Source of the DNA: Deltaproteobacteria bacterium | GTDB taxonomy: Bacteria; Desulfobacterota; Binatia; UBA9968 | Length of the DNA: 15,413 bases | Direction of reading: 5' to 3' | Assembly (NCBI GenBank): GCA_023250495.1 | Contig: JAHFAP010000049.1 | Location: 1 to 15,413, forward strand | In this document: positions 1 to 6,648 of the stretch, in pieces | Position numbering within the stretch: position 1 is the stretch's first letter | Layout: each line of letters begins with the position of its first letter | Notes under the pieces: model-generated | What the model saw: only the letters and a program-made list of their open reading frames with translations | Database searches by the model: none | What the model was told of the DNA's origin: nothing | Program-made: the position numbers and the translations under genes

Positions 1-577
1 TGATGCCCTTGCCGATGTTTTCCCGCTCGAGCTTCTTTCGGACCTCTCTCAACCGCTCCGGCATCTCGACGCTGGCAGGATACAGCTTCTCATAGAGATC
101 CGGGCGGCGCTCCTTGAGCCACTTTTTCGGAGCCTCCGGGTCGGGAAACATCTCCTCGATCCACCTGCGCGCTTCCATATATCCCTGCTCCGAGGTCGAT
201 TGCTGGCGCGCCTTGCGCAGCTCCAAGGCGTCCGCGCGACTCACTCCGGCAAGTTCGTAGCTCGGAATCACTTGAACTTTGACTCCCCGTTCCTCGGCGG
301 CGCGCTTGATCGCCTCGACCACCATGTCGTCAGCCGAAGCCTCGGTGATGAGCGCGACTGTTTCACCAGTCTTAAGGCTGCCCAAACCTTCTCCCTGAAG
401 CCCGGTCGTCTGGCGCGCTACCGCCCGCGCGAAGGGCATCATGTCCTCAATGGACTTGGGCGGCTTGACGTAAGAAGGAAAACGAGGCGCGGGATATTTC
501 GTTACCTCAGCGCCATTGACAGACAAGCAGAGAAAGAAAACTCCTAGAACAACAATCCAACTCTGAACGTCTTTCAT
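1..577 (-). CDS. Exported M29-aminopeptidase-like protein, paralog 3 (C-terminus beyond window)
   Basis: This reading frame is open from the ATG at 577 to the window edge, giving 192 residues of the N-terminal part. It starts with a lysine, a hydrophobic stretch and a likely cleavage region ending NGAE (about residue 22), so the product is probably exported. The segment KYPAPRFPSYVKPPKSIED and the later EQGYMEARRWI and KKWLKERRPDLYEKLY match the two full paralogs at 8423-10120 and 6649-8349, which identifies the family. It is more divergent than those two are from each other, and it carries a short insertion (TTGLQGEGLGSL, about residues 57-68) where they have a glycine-rich turn. A Shine-Dalgarno GAGGTGG lies at 580-586, a sensible distance from the ATG. 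It is the last visible gene of the minus-strand unit. The metal-site region lies outside the window, so its integrity cannot be judged. The family call rests on the paralogs and is moderate. Confidence 0.8.
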   Translation of the reverse strand, partial: MKDVQSWIVVLGVFFLCLSVNGAEVTKYPAPRFPSYVKPPKSIEDMMPFARAVARQTTGLQGEGLGSLKTGETVALITEASADDMVVEAIKRAAEERGVKVQVIPSYELAGVSRADALELRKARQQSTSEQGYMEARRWIEEMFPDPEAPKKWLKERRPDLYEKLYPASVEMPERLREVRKKLERENIGKGI

Positions 578-586
578 GTCCCACCT

Positions 587-671
587 CTATCTCACTTTAA
601 TCCCCAGCTCCTTTTGCGCGCTTCTGAGAATCGAGAGCTCCGCTACTTCGGTGAAAGAATTTTCTTCACAG
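587..671 (-). pseudogene. 3' remnant of a second substrate-binding-protein gene
   Basis: Between the stop of the ASST-like gene and the start of M29-like paralog 3, the minus strand encodes EENSFTEVAELSILRSAQKELGIKVR and then TAG at 589-587. This matches the C-terminus of the binding protein at 1810-2757 (VSLSEVADLSILREAQRELKK and stop). At DNA level, 606-657 aligns without gaps to 1819-1870 with 44 of 52 bases identical by eye. No start codon or upstream part remains, because the match fades within about 10 bases of the ASST-like stop codon. I read it as the tail of a lost binding-protein paralog that once sat directly upstream of an M29-like gene. The ribosome binding site of the downstream gene lies immediately after its stop, which fits an old operon junction. 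Confidence 0.75.
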
Positions 672-1775
672 AGCGCCTCCCGTCGCTTTTGCTTTAGCGA
701 TCTCTTCTGCGCTGTATCTGTACGCGCGGAATACCCGATTGTTTTGTCCGTTTGGCGCTTCTCCAAAATAAGGATTCACAAACTCCCAGACTAGTTCTCC
801 GCCAGCCGTTACCTCAAAGATCCGACCGAAATCGCCCTCGCAGATGAGCGTGTTGCCATTGGGTAACCGCTGGGCGTTTGAGATCCGAGGACTGAAGAAA
901 TCACTCTCTCTTCTCTCCTGGTACTTCCAAACGATTTTCTTTGTTGCCAGCTCGACCTCGATGACACGGGAAAATGGCATGGGATGGTCCAAGCGGTGCG
1001 GGCCGTTGTCGAAGATGAGCAAGTTTCCGTTGGGCAGCGGCGTCGGGGCATGTTGACCGCACAGAGGAGGTGCTCCAAGCTTCCAGATGATGCCGCCAGT
1101 TTTCCGGTCGATAATAATAACGGTTGAGATCGTGCGAAAGCTGATAACGATGTCGCCATTCGGCAACTCGGCCAGGCCATTTCCATGCATCCATTCTTCC
1201 CTCCGCTCCTGGACCGCCGTAATGCAATCTTTCTCCGGATCAAGATGCTCCCAGCTCCGCCACTCCCAGACAATCCTCCCGTCAGTCGTCATCTCGACCA
1301 GATAATCTCCGAACATTTCTCCGTTGTGTTCGGTGCCTGCCATTCCTCCTTTGACCTTGGGCACGAGGTCCCGTGGAAGCTGGCTCAAGCAGAGAAGCAG
1401 GACATTGCCGTTCCGCAATCGTATGCCGTCATGGTGGTGGTCCGGGTGCCGCACTTCCCACAGGATGCGCCCGTTCCAGTCGAGTTCGAGTGCGGCTCCA
1501 CCCTTCCAGGGCTGTCTAGTGATAAAGCGCGCTGAATCTTCGATGATCTTGCCGTTGTAGAAGAGGGTGCCCCGTTCGGTCAGGTAACCGTACAGGCCGG
1601 GAGGATAAGGCATCTGCCAAGTGTGAACGACATGCCCCTCAAGGTCGATAAGATAGACGGTGCCTCCGCCAGTTTGGGGCGCGAACAAGGTAAAGCCGGG
1701 CCAGGCTCGGTCGGGATCTAGGGCACGCAAGCCAGTACCAGCACGCTTGAGCTTGATCTGTTCAACAGGTGGCAT
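666..1775 (-). CDS. Arylsulfotransferase-like (ASST family) beta-propeller protein
   Basis: The 369-residue product has the repeat pattern of ASST/PQQ-type propellers: blades ending in short strands with tryptophan (ILWEV ~104-108, IVWEW ~168-172, IIWKLG ~229-234, IVWKYQ ~281-286, LVWEF ~328-332), each preceded by a turn such as RNGN, LPNGD or LPNGN (about 121, 204, 248, 305). Conserved histidines occur in HHHD (113-116), WMHGN (H197) and GQHAPTPLPNGN (H242), as expected for a family that uses a histidine-centred site to move sulfate between phenols. Known bacterial ASSTs are periplasmic, but no signal peptide is visible here: the N-terminus MPPVEQIKLKRAG is polar. The start lacks a clear Shine-Dalgarno, so it may be misplaced or coupled to the binding-protein gene that ends 34 bases upstream. 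Family membership is fairly sure; sulfotransferase activity is not. A PQQ-like structural or ligand-binding protein is the alternative. Confidence 0.75.
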   Translation of the reverse strand: MPPVEQIKLKRAGTGLRALDPDRAWPGFTLFAPQTGGGTVYLIDLEGHVVHTWQMPYPPGLYGYLTERGTLFYNGKIIEDSARFITRQPWKGGAALELDWNGRILWEVRHPDHHHDGIRLRNGNVLLLCLSQLPRDLVPKVKGGMAGTEHNGEMFGDYLVEMTTDGRIVWEWRSWEHLDPEKDCITAVQERREEWMHGNGLAELPNGDIVISFRTISTVIIIDRKTGGIIWKLGAPPLCGQHAPTPLPNGNLLIFDNGPHRLDHPMPFSRVIEVELATKKIVWKYQERRESDFFSPRISNAQRLPNGNTLICEGDFGRIFEVTAGGELVWEFVNPYFGEAPNGQNNRVFRAYRYSAEEIAKAKATGGAL

Positions 1776-1809
1776 GAGTCTTTTAGTCCCAGGGACGAAT
1801 AGCGAGAAA

Positions 1810-2757
1810 CTATTTTTTTAGCTCCCTCTGCGCCTCTCTGAGAATCGAGAGATCCGCTACTTCGCTGAGGGAAACCTCGCGGTCCACCTTGCCAACTCGT
1901 TTAGCCTCCTCAACCGCAAGGCGAAGGCCGTTTTCGGGTAAGCTTCCATCCTCGTTGAAGGCCTTCAAGACGCTTTCATAGGTGGCTGTCGCTAGCTCTT
2001 TATCGATCTTCAGCCACTCCATCATTACCTGAATAGTGCCCTCGCGGTTCTGATGAATATAGCGGTTGGCCTTGATCCCGGCCTTGATAACTCGCTTGAT
2101 CTCATCCGGCCTCTCCTTGATCTTTTTTACAGTGGTTACTAGACCGCTGGCGGGGTAGCTAAAAAGCTCGTGGGCTCTCGCGAGGACGACAAAGCCCAAC
2201 TTTTTGCCTAGAAAATCCAACGGGGGAGAGCCCAAAGTGGCGGCGGTCAACCCTTGCTTCATAGCAGCAAAGCGGGAGTCGACCGTGCCTGTGGGAAGAA
2301 ACTTCACTTCCTTGTCCGGATCGAGACCAAAGTGCTTGCATATCAGCCTTGCTATAGACTCCAGAGTGCCGCCGAAAGTGTTGAGCCCAATTGTCTTGCC
2401 ACGCAGCTCTTGGATCGATTTAAACTCAGGCCGGGCGATGAGCGCAATGGGAGTAGCAGGCACGTAAGAGGCCACGATCTTGACCGGAAGTCCTCGGATC
2501 GCCGCGCCGATCCCATTGCCAATCACCGTATCATAATCGATTTCTCCGCTAACTAATGCCGCCGGCGCAATTGCGGGCCGTATCCGAATGAACTCCGCTT
2601 GAAGTCCCTCCTCTTGAAAGAAGCCCCGTTTTTCTCCCAAAGGCAGGGGGACAAATTGGGCAGCCAGGTCCGGAAACCCGATCCTGATCTTATCTGCAGC
2701 GTGGACGGAGGCGTGGAGAAGAAAAACAGCGAGCAAAGCCACAAAAATCATCTTCAT
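1810..2757 (-). CDS. NMT1/TauA-like ABC substrate-binding protein
   Basis: The 315-residue product begins with a signal peptide (MKMIFVALLAVFLLHASVHA, probable cleavage near residue 20) and continues with KIRIGFPDLAAQFVPLPLGEKRGFFQEEGL, the opening of the NMT1/THI5, SsuA and TauA class of binding proteins. Typical landmarks follow: LVSGEIDYDTVIGNG, a hinge-side VASYVPATPIALIARP, and IQELRGKTIGLNTFGGTLE. Length and order fit the family, which brings nitrogen- or sulfur-containing small molecules or pyrimidine precursors to an importer; the ligand cannot be read from sequence. A GAGGTG ribosome site stands 7 bases before the ATG. No BPD_transp_1-type permease is present in the window. The neighbouring permease is of the FtsX class, which does not use such proteins, so this one is an orphan or serves a transporter elsewhere. 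A decayed tail of a close paralog lies at 587-671. Confidence 0.88.
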   Translation of the reverse strand: MKMIFVALLAVFLLHASVHAADKIRIGFPDLAAQFVPLPLGEKRGFFQEEGLQAEFIRIRPAIAPAALVSGEIDYDTVIGNGIGAAIRGLPVKIVASYVPATPIALIARPEFKSIQELRGKTIGLNTFGGTLESIARLICKHFGLDPDKEVKFLPTGTVDSRFAAMKQGLTAATLGSPPLDFLGKKLGFVVLARAHELFSYPASGLVTTVKKIKERPDEIKRVIKAGIKANRYIHQNREGTIQVMMEWLKIDKELATATYESVLKAFNEDGSLPENGLRLAVEEAKRVGKVDREVSLSEVADLSILREAQRELKK

Positions 2758-2786
2758 AGGACACCTCGATTGTGTTTCGTGTTGTG

Positions 2787-2831
2787 GCTCGTCTTCGTGA
2801 TCGCGATACGAGCACGAGGGCTGAGCACGAG
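2787..2831. repeat. Short direct and inverted repeats in the ATPase-SBP spacer
   Basis: The 83-base spacer between the ATPase stop and the binding-protein start holds a 9-base direct repeat, GAGCACGAG, at 2810-2818 and 2823-2831. It also holds a 6-base inverted pair, GCTCGT at 2787-2792 against ACGAGC at 2808-2813, with a 15-base loop. There is no T-run, so a terminator is not supported, and I see no promoter. It is probably low-complexity spacer sequence. Confidence 0.4.
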
Positions 2832-2840
2832 CAACAAGTG

Positions 2841-3539
2841 TCAGATAAACTTCCCGTCGCGCATCTGAAAAATGCTTTTAAACTGTTCCACCGCCTTCGG
2901 GTCGTGGCTGGCCATGATCACCGTCTTGCCATGGCGCTCTGCCAGAGAAGCGAAAAGCGCGGCGATCGCCGTGGTGTTTTCAGTATCCAAATTGCCCGTA
3001 GGCTCGTCGGCCAGGATCAACGACGGATCATTGGCCAGGGCGAGAGCCACGGCGACCCGCTGCTGCTCGCCGCCGCTGAGCTCTTCCGGCCTCTTGTGCA
3101 TCTTTTCAACCAGCCCGACCATGTCAAGGAGTCCCTCGCACCTCTTCGTCCTCTCTGCCGGCGAGACGCCGGAAATCAGCATGGGAAGCTCCAGATTCTC
3201 AAACGCGGTGAGGGTCGGGATCAAGTTAAAAAATTGAAAAACAAAACCGACCTTGAGCAGGCGGTAGCGCTCCAGCTCGCGCTCCGTCAGCGAAGTCAGC
3301 GGCTCATCCCCCACAACGATCTTGCCGCCTGATGGATGATCGACTCCGCCCAACAGATTCAGCAAGGTCGTCTTGCCGCACCCCGACGGACCCATCAGGG
3401 CGACCGCCTGCCCTGAGGCGATCTCCCAATCGATTCCCTGGAGAGCCTTAACCTCCTCAGCGGAAGTTTGGTAGCTCTTGGTCAGACCGGAAACTTTTAC
3501 ATTTACCCCGCGGTTGGCGAAAAAACCATTCTCGCTCAT
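2841..3539 (-). CDS. LolD/MacB-type ABC transporter ATP-binding protein
   Basis: The product (232 residues from the ATG at 3539) is a complete ABC ATPase. It shows Walker A GPSGCGKTT (about 50-58), a Q-loop in VGFVFQ (Q102), the signature LSGGEQQ (154-160), Walker B LILADEPTGNLD (174-185) and the H-loop histidine in MASHD (H212). EPTGNLD and the spacing are typical of the LolD/FtsE/MacB branch, which pairs with FtsX-type permeases to move lipoproteins, lipids, peptides or drugs outward or to power periplasmic machinery. The permease gene immediately upstream is the obvious partner. A longer frame opens at a TTG at 3551, but GGAGGG at 3544-3549 is well placed for the ATG at 3539 and overlaps that TTG, so the ATG is preferred. 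The cargo is not indicated. Confidence 0.93.
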   Translation of the reverse strand: MSENGFFANRGVNVKVSGLTKSYQTSAEEVKALQGIDWEIASGQAVALMGPSGCGKTTLLNLLGGVDHPSGGKIVVGDEPLTSLTERELERYRLLKVGFVFQFFNLIPTLTAFENLELPMLISGVSPAERTKRCEGLLDMVGLVEKMHKRPEELSGGEQQRVAVALALANDPSLILADEPTGNLDTENTTAIAALFASLAERHGKTVIMASHDPKAVEQFKSIFQMRDGKFI

Positions 3540-3543
3540 CAAT

Positions 3544-3549
3544 CCCTCC
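3544..3549 (-). promoter_or_regulatory. Ribosome binding site deciding the ATPase start
   Basis: GGAGGG on the minus strand sits 4 bases before the ATG at 3539. The alternative TTG at 3551 overlaps this element and has no Shine-Dalgarno of its own. Confidence 0.7.
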
Positions 3550-3559
3550 AACTCATTTC

Positions 3560-3583
3560 CCTTAAACCCTTTAACCCTTCAAC
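3560..3583 (-). repeat. GTTNAAGR octamer array, 3 units
   Basis: Three head-to-tail 8-base units occur here, read on the minus strand: GTTGAAGG (3576-3583), GTTAAAGG (3568-3575) and GTTTAAGG (3560-3567). The array starts 3 bases after the permease stop codon (TAA, 3589-3587). The sequence overlapping the stop, GATAAAGG at 3584-3591, looks like a degenerate extra unit in phase. The same repeat type occurs at 6606-6645 and 8389-8420. Confidence 0.8.
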
Positions 3584-3586
3584 CCT

Positions 3587-6500
3587 TTATCCTTCCCCCA
3601 CCCTTTCCCGCGCCGAGCGGCGGAAGACCCAGAGACTGAACAGCAGCGCGATGCCGCCGATCACAGCAAAGAGCGCCAAGCTGATCCAAACCGTCAGCCC
3701 GGAGATCACCAGCCGGGTCGGAAGCAGGTGCACCACCGATTTTAGCTCGCGCAGGCTCCAGATCACGTTAGTCAGGCCGAAGCCCGCGGCGGCGGCGACC
3801 AGCACGCCGATGACCAAGCCGCCGACGGCAGGCGCAAGCAGAGTCGAGGCAAAAAACTTAAACAGCAGCGCCGGCGACGCCCCCCGCACCCGCAGCAGTC
3901 CGAGCGTCCTTCGGTCTTCGAGATAGTTGGTCAGCGCGATGGCCGCAATCGCGATCAGCGCCAGGAACATGCCGCCGATGAGGTAGATGCGCATGTTCTC
4001 AAGGGCGAGGAAGATGAACATATCCCCGCCGACTTTTTTCAGCTCGCGAGTCAGCTCTCGAACCTCTAGCGGGCGCGCCCTGAGCGCCTGTCCGACAGCC
4101 TTCACCACATCAGCGACATCGCCACCCGGCTTGAGCCTGACGAGCAGGAGAACCCGCGGAATGAGAACTTTGAGGTTGGCGATCTTGGGATTATTCATGG
4201 TTGCGGCGAGGTACGCGTCCGTGCTGGAGAGATAGTTGAGGTAATCGATGCGCGCGGAGACGAAGCTCTGCCGGTCGGAGATGCTCCTGGGCGGCATGCC
4301 AGGAAGGAAACCGATCACGCCTCCTCCCGGAACCAAAACTGGCCTCTTGTCCAAATCCGCGCCCAGCAAGACCGGCTCGCCGGAGCCGAGGTTCCAAAAG
4401 TCCGCCACCGGCGGCGACGCCGCCACCTTCTCCGCCTTCAGTCCGCGAATGATCTCGCTGAAGTTGCCGCCGACTCCGAGCTTCTCTTCAAAGAAGACCG
4501 TCTTGAGATACCGCTCCGGATCGTCGATCAGATACAGCGGCACGCCGCTCAAGCCGTAGCCGGGGAAAAAAAATCCCGGCAGCAGCGCTTCAAAGATGTA
4601 ATCCACCGAGAGAATGTTATCGTGGCGCAGAGCCGCAAGCCGTTCTTGCAGAGCACTTCGCAGAGCCTGAACCTGGCCTCCGAGCCCCTGCTCCAGTTGC
4701 TCCGCAGAGACGAAGTCGCCGGGACTCAGCGTGACGTGCAGCTCGGCGCCGAGCTGCACCGTGGCGCCGCGCAGCGCTTTGCCCTCAAAGGACTTCGCGC
4801 CGATGCTCGGATAGAGGCTGACGCTTGCCATAAGGGCGACGATTAAGAAAAAGCTCGCGATGCGGTGAGGCTTGAACGACATGTGTCTGAGAGATAGCCG
4901 GCGCAGCGGTCCGCCGAGGAGAATTGTCACGGAGTTGAGCAACGCGGTCATCCACTTTTGCCGGCATACCAGCAAAGCCACGATGCCGTAAACCAAGAGG
5001 GGAAGCGCGACAAAATTCAGGCCGCGATCCAGCGCCACGGTGGCTTCGACAAAGGAGGTCCACAGGGCCGTGGAATCCTCGGAGAGTGTAAGATGCTCCG
5101 CAAGATTGAAGTCGGCCATCCAGGTCGCGATCTTATAGATCCCGATCAGCAGGGCGACAAGCTGGAGGACTCCGAAGCGAACGCGGGCCTCCGCCGCTTC
5201 CGAGGCTGCCACGCGCCGTGACGCCTCGAGAGGAGAAATCGTCGTCGCGTAGCGCACCAATCGCCGGCTGATCCAAAGAGCCAAGAGAAGGCCGACGATG
5301 AGAAAGAAAAGCATCTGCAGCGGACCTTGAATCCGGGACAGAAGTTCCCAGCGAAGCCAGCCCCCCTCGTAAGCCACTAGCGGCACCAGGGTGCCAAGGG
5401 CGATGCCTATAACGCCGCCGACCAGACCACCCACGCCGATAGAGAGCAGAAGACTCTCTCCCAGTAGTTTCCCCGGCACGCCGCGCAGGCGCATCAACCC
5501 GAGCTTTCTGCGCTCGTTGAGGATCAGCAGAGCCGAGAGGTTAGAGGCCAGCATCCAGGCGATGGCGAGGAGCGGCATGGCGATGAGAAGCGTCGCGAAG
5601 CCCAACAGGCGCGAGATCTCCGCCATTCGGTTCAGCAAGACCAGGATCGCGTTGTCCACGAAGATCGTCGGGCTCAGAGACTTGATCTGCTCTTCGATAT
5701 CCGCCTGGAGCCTTTGCAGATTGGCGAGGGAGGCTTGGATATCCCAGCCGGAGATCAGGCCCTTTCTGTCGACGCGCGCGAGATGAACTACCTCGGGCAG
5801 ATACTCGCCGGCGGTGACGTGAATGTCGCCATGGTTTCCCAGCGCGCCGCGCGAGAGCGCGTCGAAGTGCTGCAGGATCTCAAAGTCATGCGGGATGACC
5901 AGGATCACGCCGATGTAAGGGACAAACGAGATCGAGCCGATCTCGTCCATGAAATAGCGGTTGACCTCGGAGCGCTCCAGACGGACCACGCCTCGAAGCG
6001 GGATATCGAAAAGGTCCTGCTCATCCCGCCTCTCCGGCCGCGTGTTCACTCTTATGTTAAAGTTTCTCGCCCCTTGAAGCGCCAAGAAGGCGCGGCCCAT
6101 CTGCTGCTCCGGGCCGACTAGGGCGAGGACAGCTCTATGGGAGTCTCCTTTCTCAGGTCGCGCTTCCGGCGGAAGAAGAGAAAGATCCGTGGCCGAGAGG
6201 ATGGAGAGCCAGGGCGAGGCGAGCGGCTTTCCGTCCACTTCAAGAATCGCCTCAGGCGGCGGCTTGGCGCGCAGGAAGGTTAAACTCTCCACCCGCTCGA
6301 CCCCTTTGACGGCCCGGAGCTTGGGAGAGACCTCGCTTGAGAGGGAGAACTCCGTCGTTTGATACAGCGCCACGTCCCAGGCGAGGCGCGAGAGCTGATC
6401 TTCGATGTAGAGCTTGAGAGCACGGCGCGAGGCGAGGTTGATCGCCGCGAGCAGCCCCGCGCTCAGAAGCGTGACCACGCCAAAGGCAAGAGCGGCCCTG

Positions 6501-6592
6501 AGGCCCAAGATCTTCGCGAGTCGTCCCCTGATGCTTCTCAATTTTCGATTTTGGATTTCGGATTTTAGATTAAGGCAAAATCGGCAACCCAA
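3587..6592 (-). CDS. ABC3/FtsX-family permease with two FtsX domains
   Basis: This is a large membrane protein of up to 1001 residues. An N-terminal membrane segment (about 30-53) is followed by an extracytoplasmic domain (about 60-320), a first FtsX membrane block (about 325-445), central membrane segments (about 473-490, 524-543, 577-596), a second extracytoplasmic domain (about 600-860) and a second FtsX block (about 865-990). The cytoplasmic FtsX loop motif appears twice: ERRKLGLMRLRGVP (~360-373) and DRRTLGLLRVRGASP (~893-907). This two-domain layout resembles YbbP/LolC-LolE-type fused permeases, so one chain could form the whole membrane pore with the ATPase encoded just downstream. The start is uncertain. 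The outermost frame begins at a TTG at 6592 with AAGGA only 3 bases away, and the first 17 residues are encoded by a heptamer repeat. A start at the TTG at 6541 (984 residues) is equally possible. Exported substrate unknown. Confidence 0.88.
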   Translation of the reverse strand: MGCRFCLNLKSEIQNRKLRSIRGRLAKILGLRAALAFGVVTLLSAGLLAAINLASRRALKLYIEDQLSRLAWDVALYQTTEFSLSSEVSPKLRAVKGVERVESLTFLRAKPPPEAILEVDGKPLASPWLSILSATDLSLLPPEARPEKGDSHRAVLALVGPEQQMGRAFLALQGARNFNIRVNTRPERRDEQDLFDIPLRGVVRLERSEVNRYFMDEIGSISFVPYIGVILVIPHDFEILQHFDALSRGALGNHGDIHVTAGEYLPEVVHLARVDRKGLISGWDIQASLANLQRLQADIEEQIKSLSPTIFVDNAILVLLNRMAEISRLLGFATLLIAMPLLAIAWMLASNLSALLILNERRKLGLMRLRGVPGKLLGESLLLSIGVGGLVGGVIGIALGTLVPLVAYEGGWLRWELLSRIQGPLQMLFFLIVGLLLALWISRRLVRYATTISPLEASRRVAASEAAEARVRFGVLQLVALLIGIYKIATWMADFNLAEHLTLSEDSTALWTSFVEATVALDRGLNFVALPLLVYGIVALLVCRQKWMTALLNSVTILLGGPLRRLSLRHMSFKPHRIASFFLIVALMASVSLYPSIGAKSFEGKALRGATVQLGAELHVTLSPGDFVSAEQLEQGLGGQVQALRSALQERLAALRHDNILSVDYIFEALLPGFFFPGYGLSGVPLYLIDDPERYLKTVFFEEKLGVGGNFSEIIRGLKAEKVAASPPVADFWNLGSGEPVLLGADLDKRPVLVPGGGVIGFLPGMPPRSISDRQSFVSARIDYLNYLSSTDAYLAATMNNPKIANLKVLIPRVLLLVRLKPGGDVADVVKAVGQALRARPLEVRELTRELKKVGGDMFIFLALENMRIYLIGGMFLALIAIAAIALTNYLEDRRTLGLLRVRGASPALLFKFFASTLLAPAVGGLVIGVLVAAAAGFGLTNVIWSLRELKSVVHLLPTRLVISGLTVWISLALFAVIGGIALLFSLWVFRRSARERVGEG
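6537..6571 (-). repeat. AATCNRA heptamer array, about 5 units
   Basis: On the minus strand five successive 7-base units read AATCTAA, AATCCGA, AATCCAA, AATCGAA and AATTGAG. They cover the presumed N-terminal codons of the permease. Spacer-type AT-rich repeats like this are often mistranslated as KSEIQNRK-like peptides. Since 7 is not a multiple of 3, the tract is unlikely to be conserved coding sequence. Confidence 0.65.
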
Positions 6593-6605
6593 AATTCCTT
6601 TCAGC

Positions 6606-6645
6606 CCTTGAACTCTTCAACTCTTTAACCCTTCAACCCTTGAAC
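6606..6645 (-). repeat. GTTNAAGR octamer array, 5 units
   Basis: Five exact-phase 8-base units occur on the minus strand at 6638-6645, 6630-6637, 6622-6629, 6614-6621 and 6606-6613. Their fourth bases are C, G, A, G and C in that order, and the eighth base is G or A. A degenerate sixth unit (GCTGAAAGG) follows at 6597-6605. The array starts 3 bases after the stop codon of M29-like paralog 2 (TAA, 6651-6649) and fills almost the whole spacer to the permease. Confidence 0.85.
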
Positions 6646-6648
6646 CAG

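Noticed and set aside
2787..2813. Hairpin in the ATPase-SBP spacer as a transcription terminator
   Set aside because: The stem is only 6 base pairs with a 15-base loop and no T-run. The genes around it look co-transcribed.
3549..3551. TTG at 3551 as the start of the ATPase gene
   Set aside because: It overlaps the GGAGGG ribosome site of the ATG at 3539 and has no site of its own.
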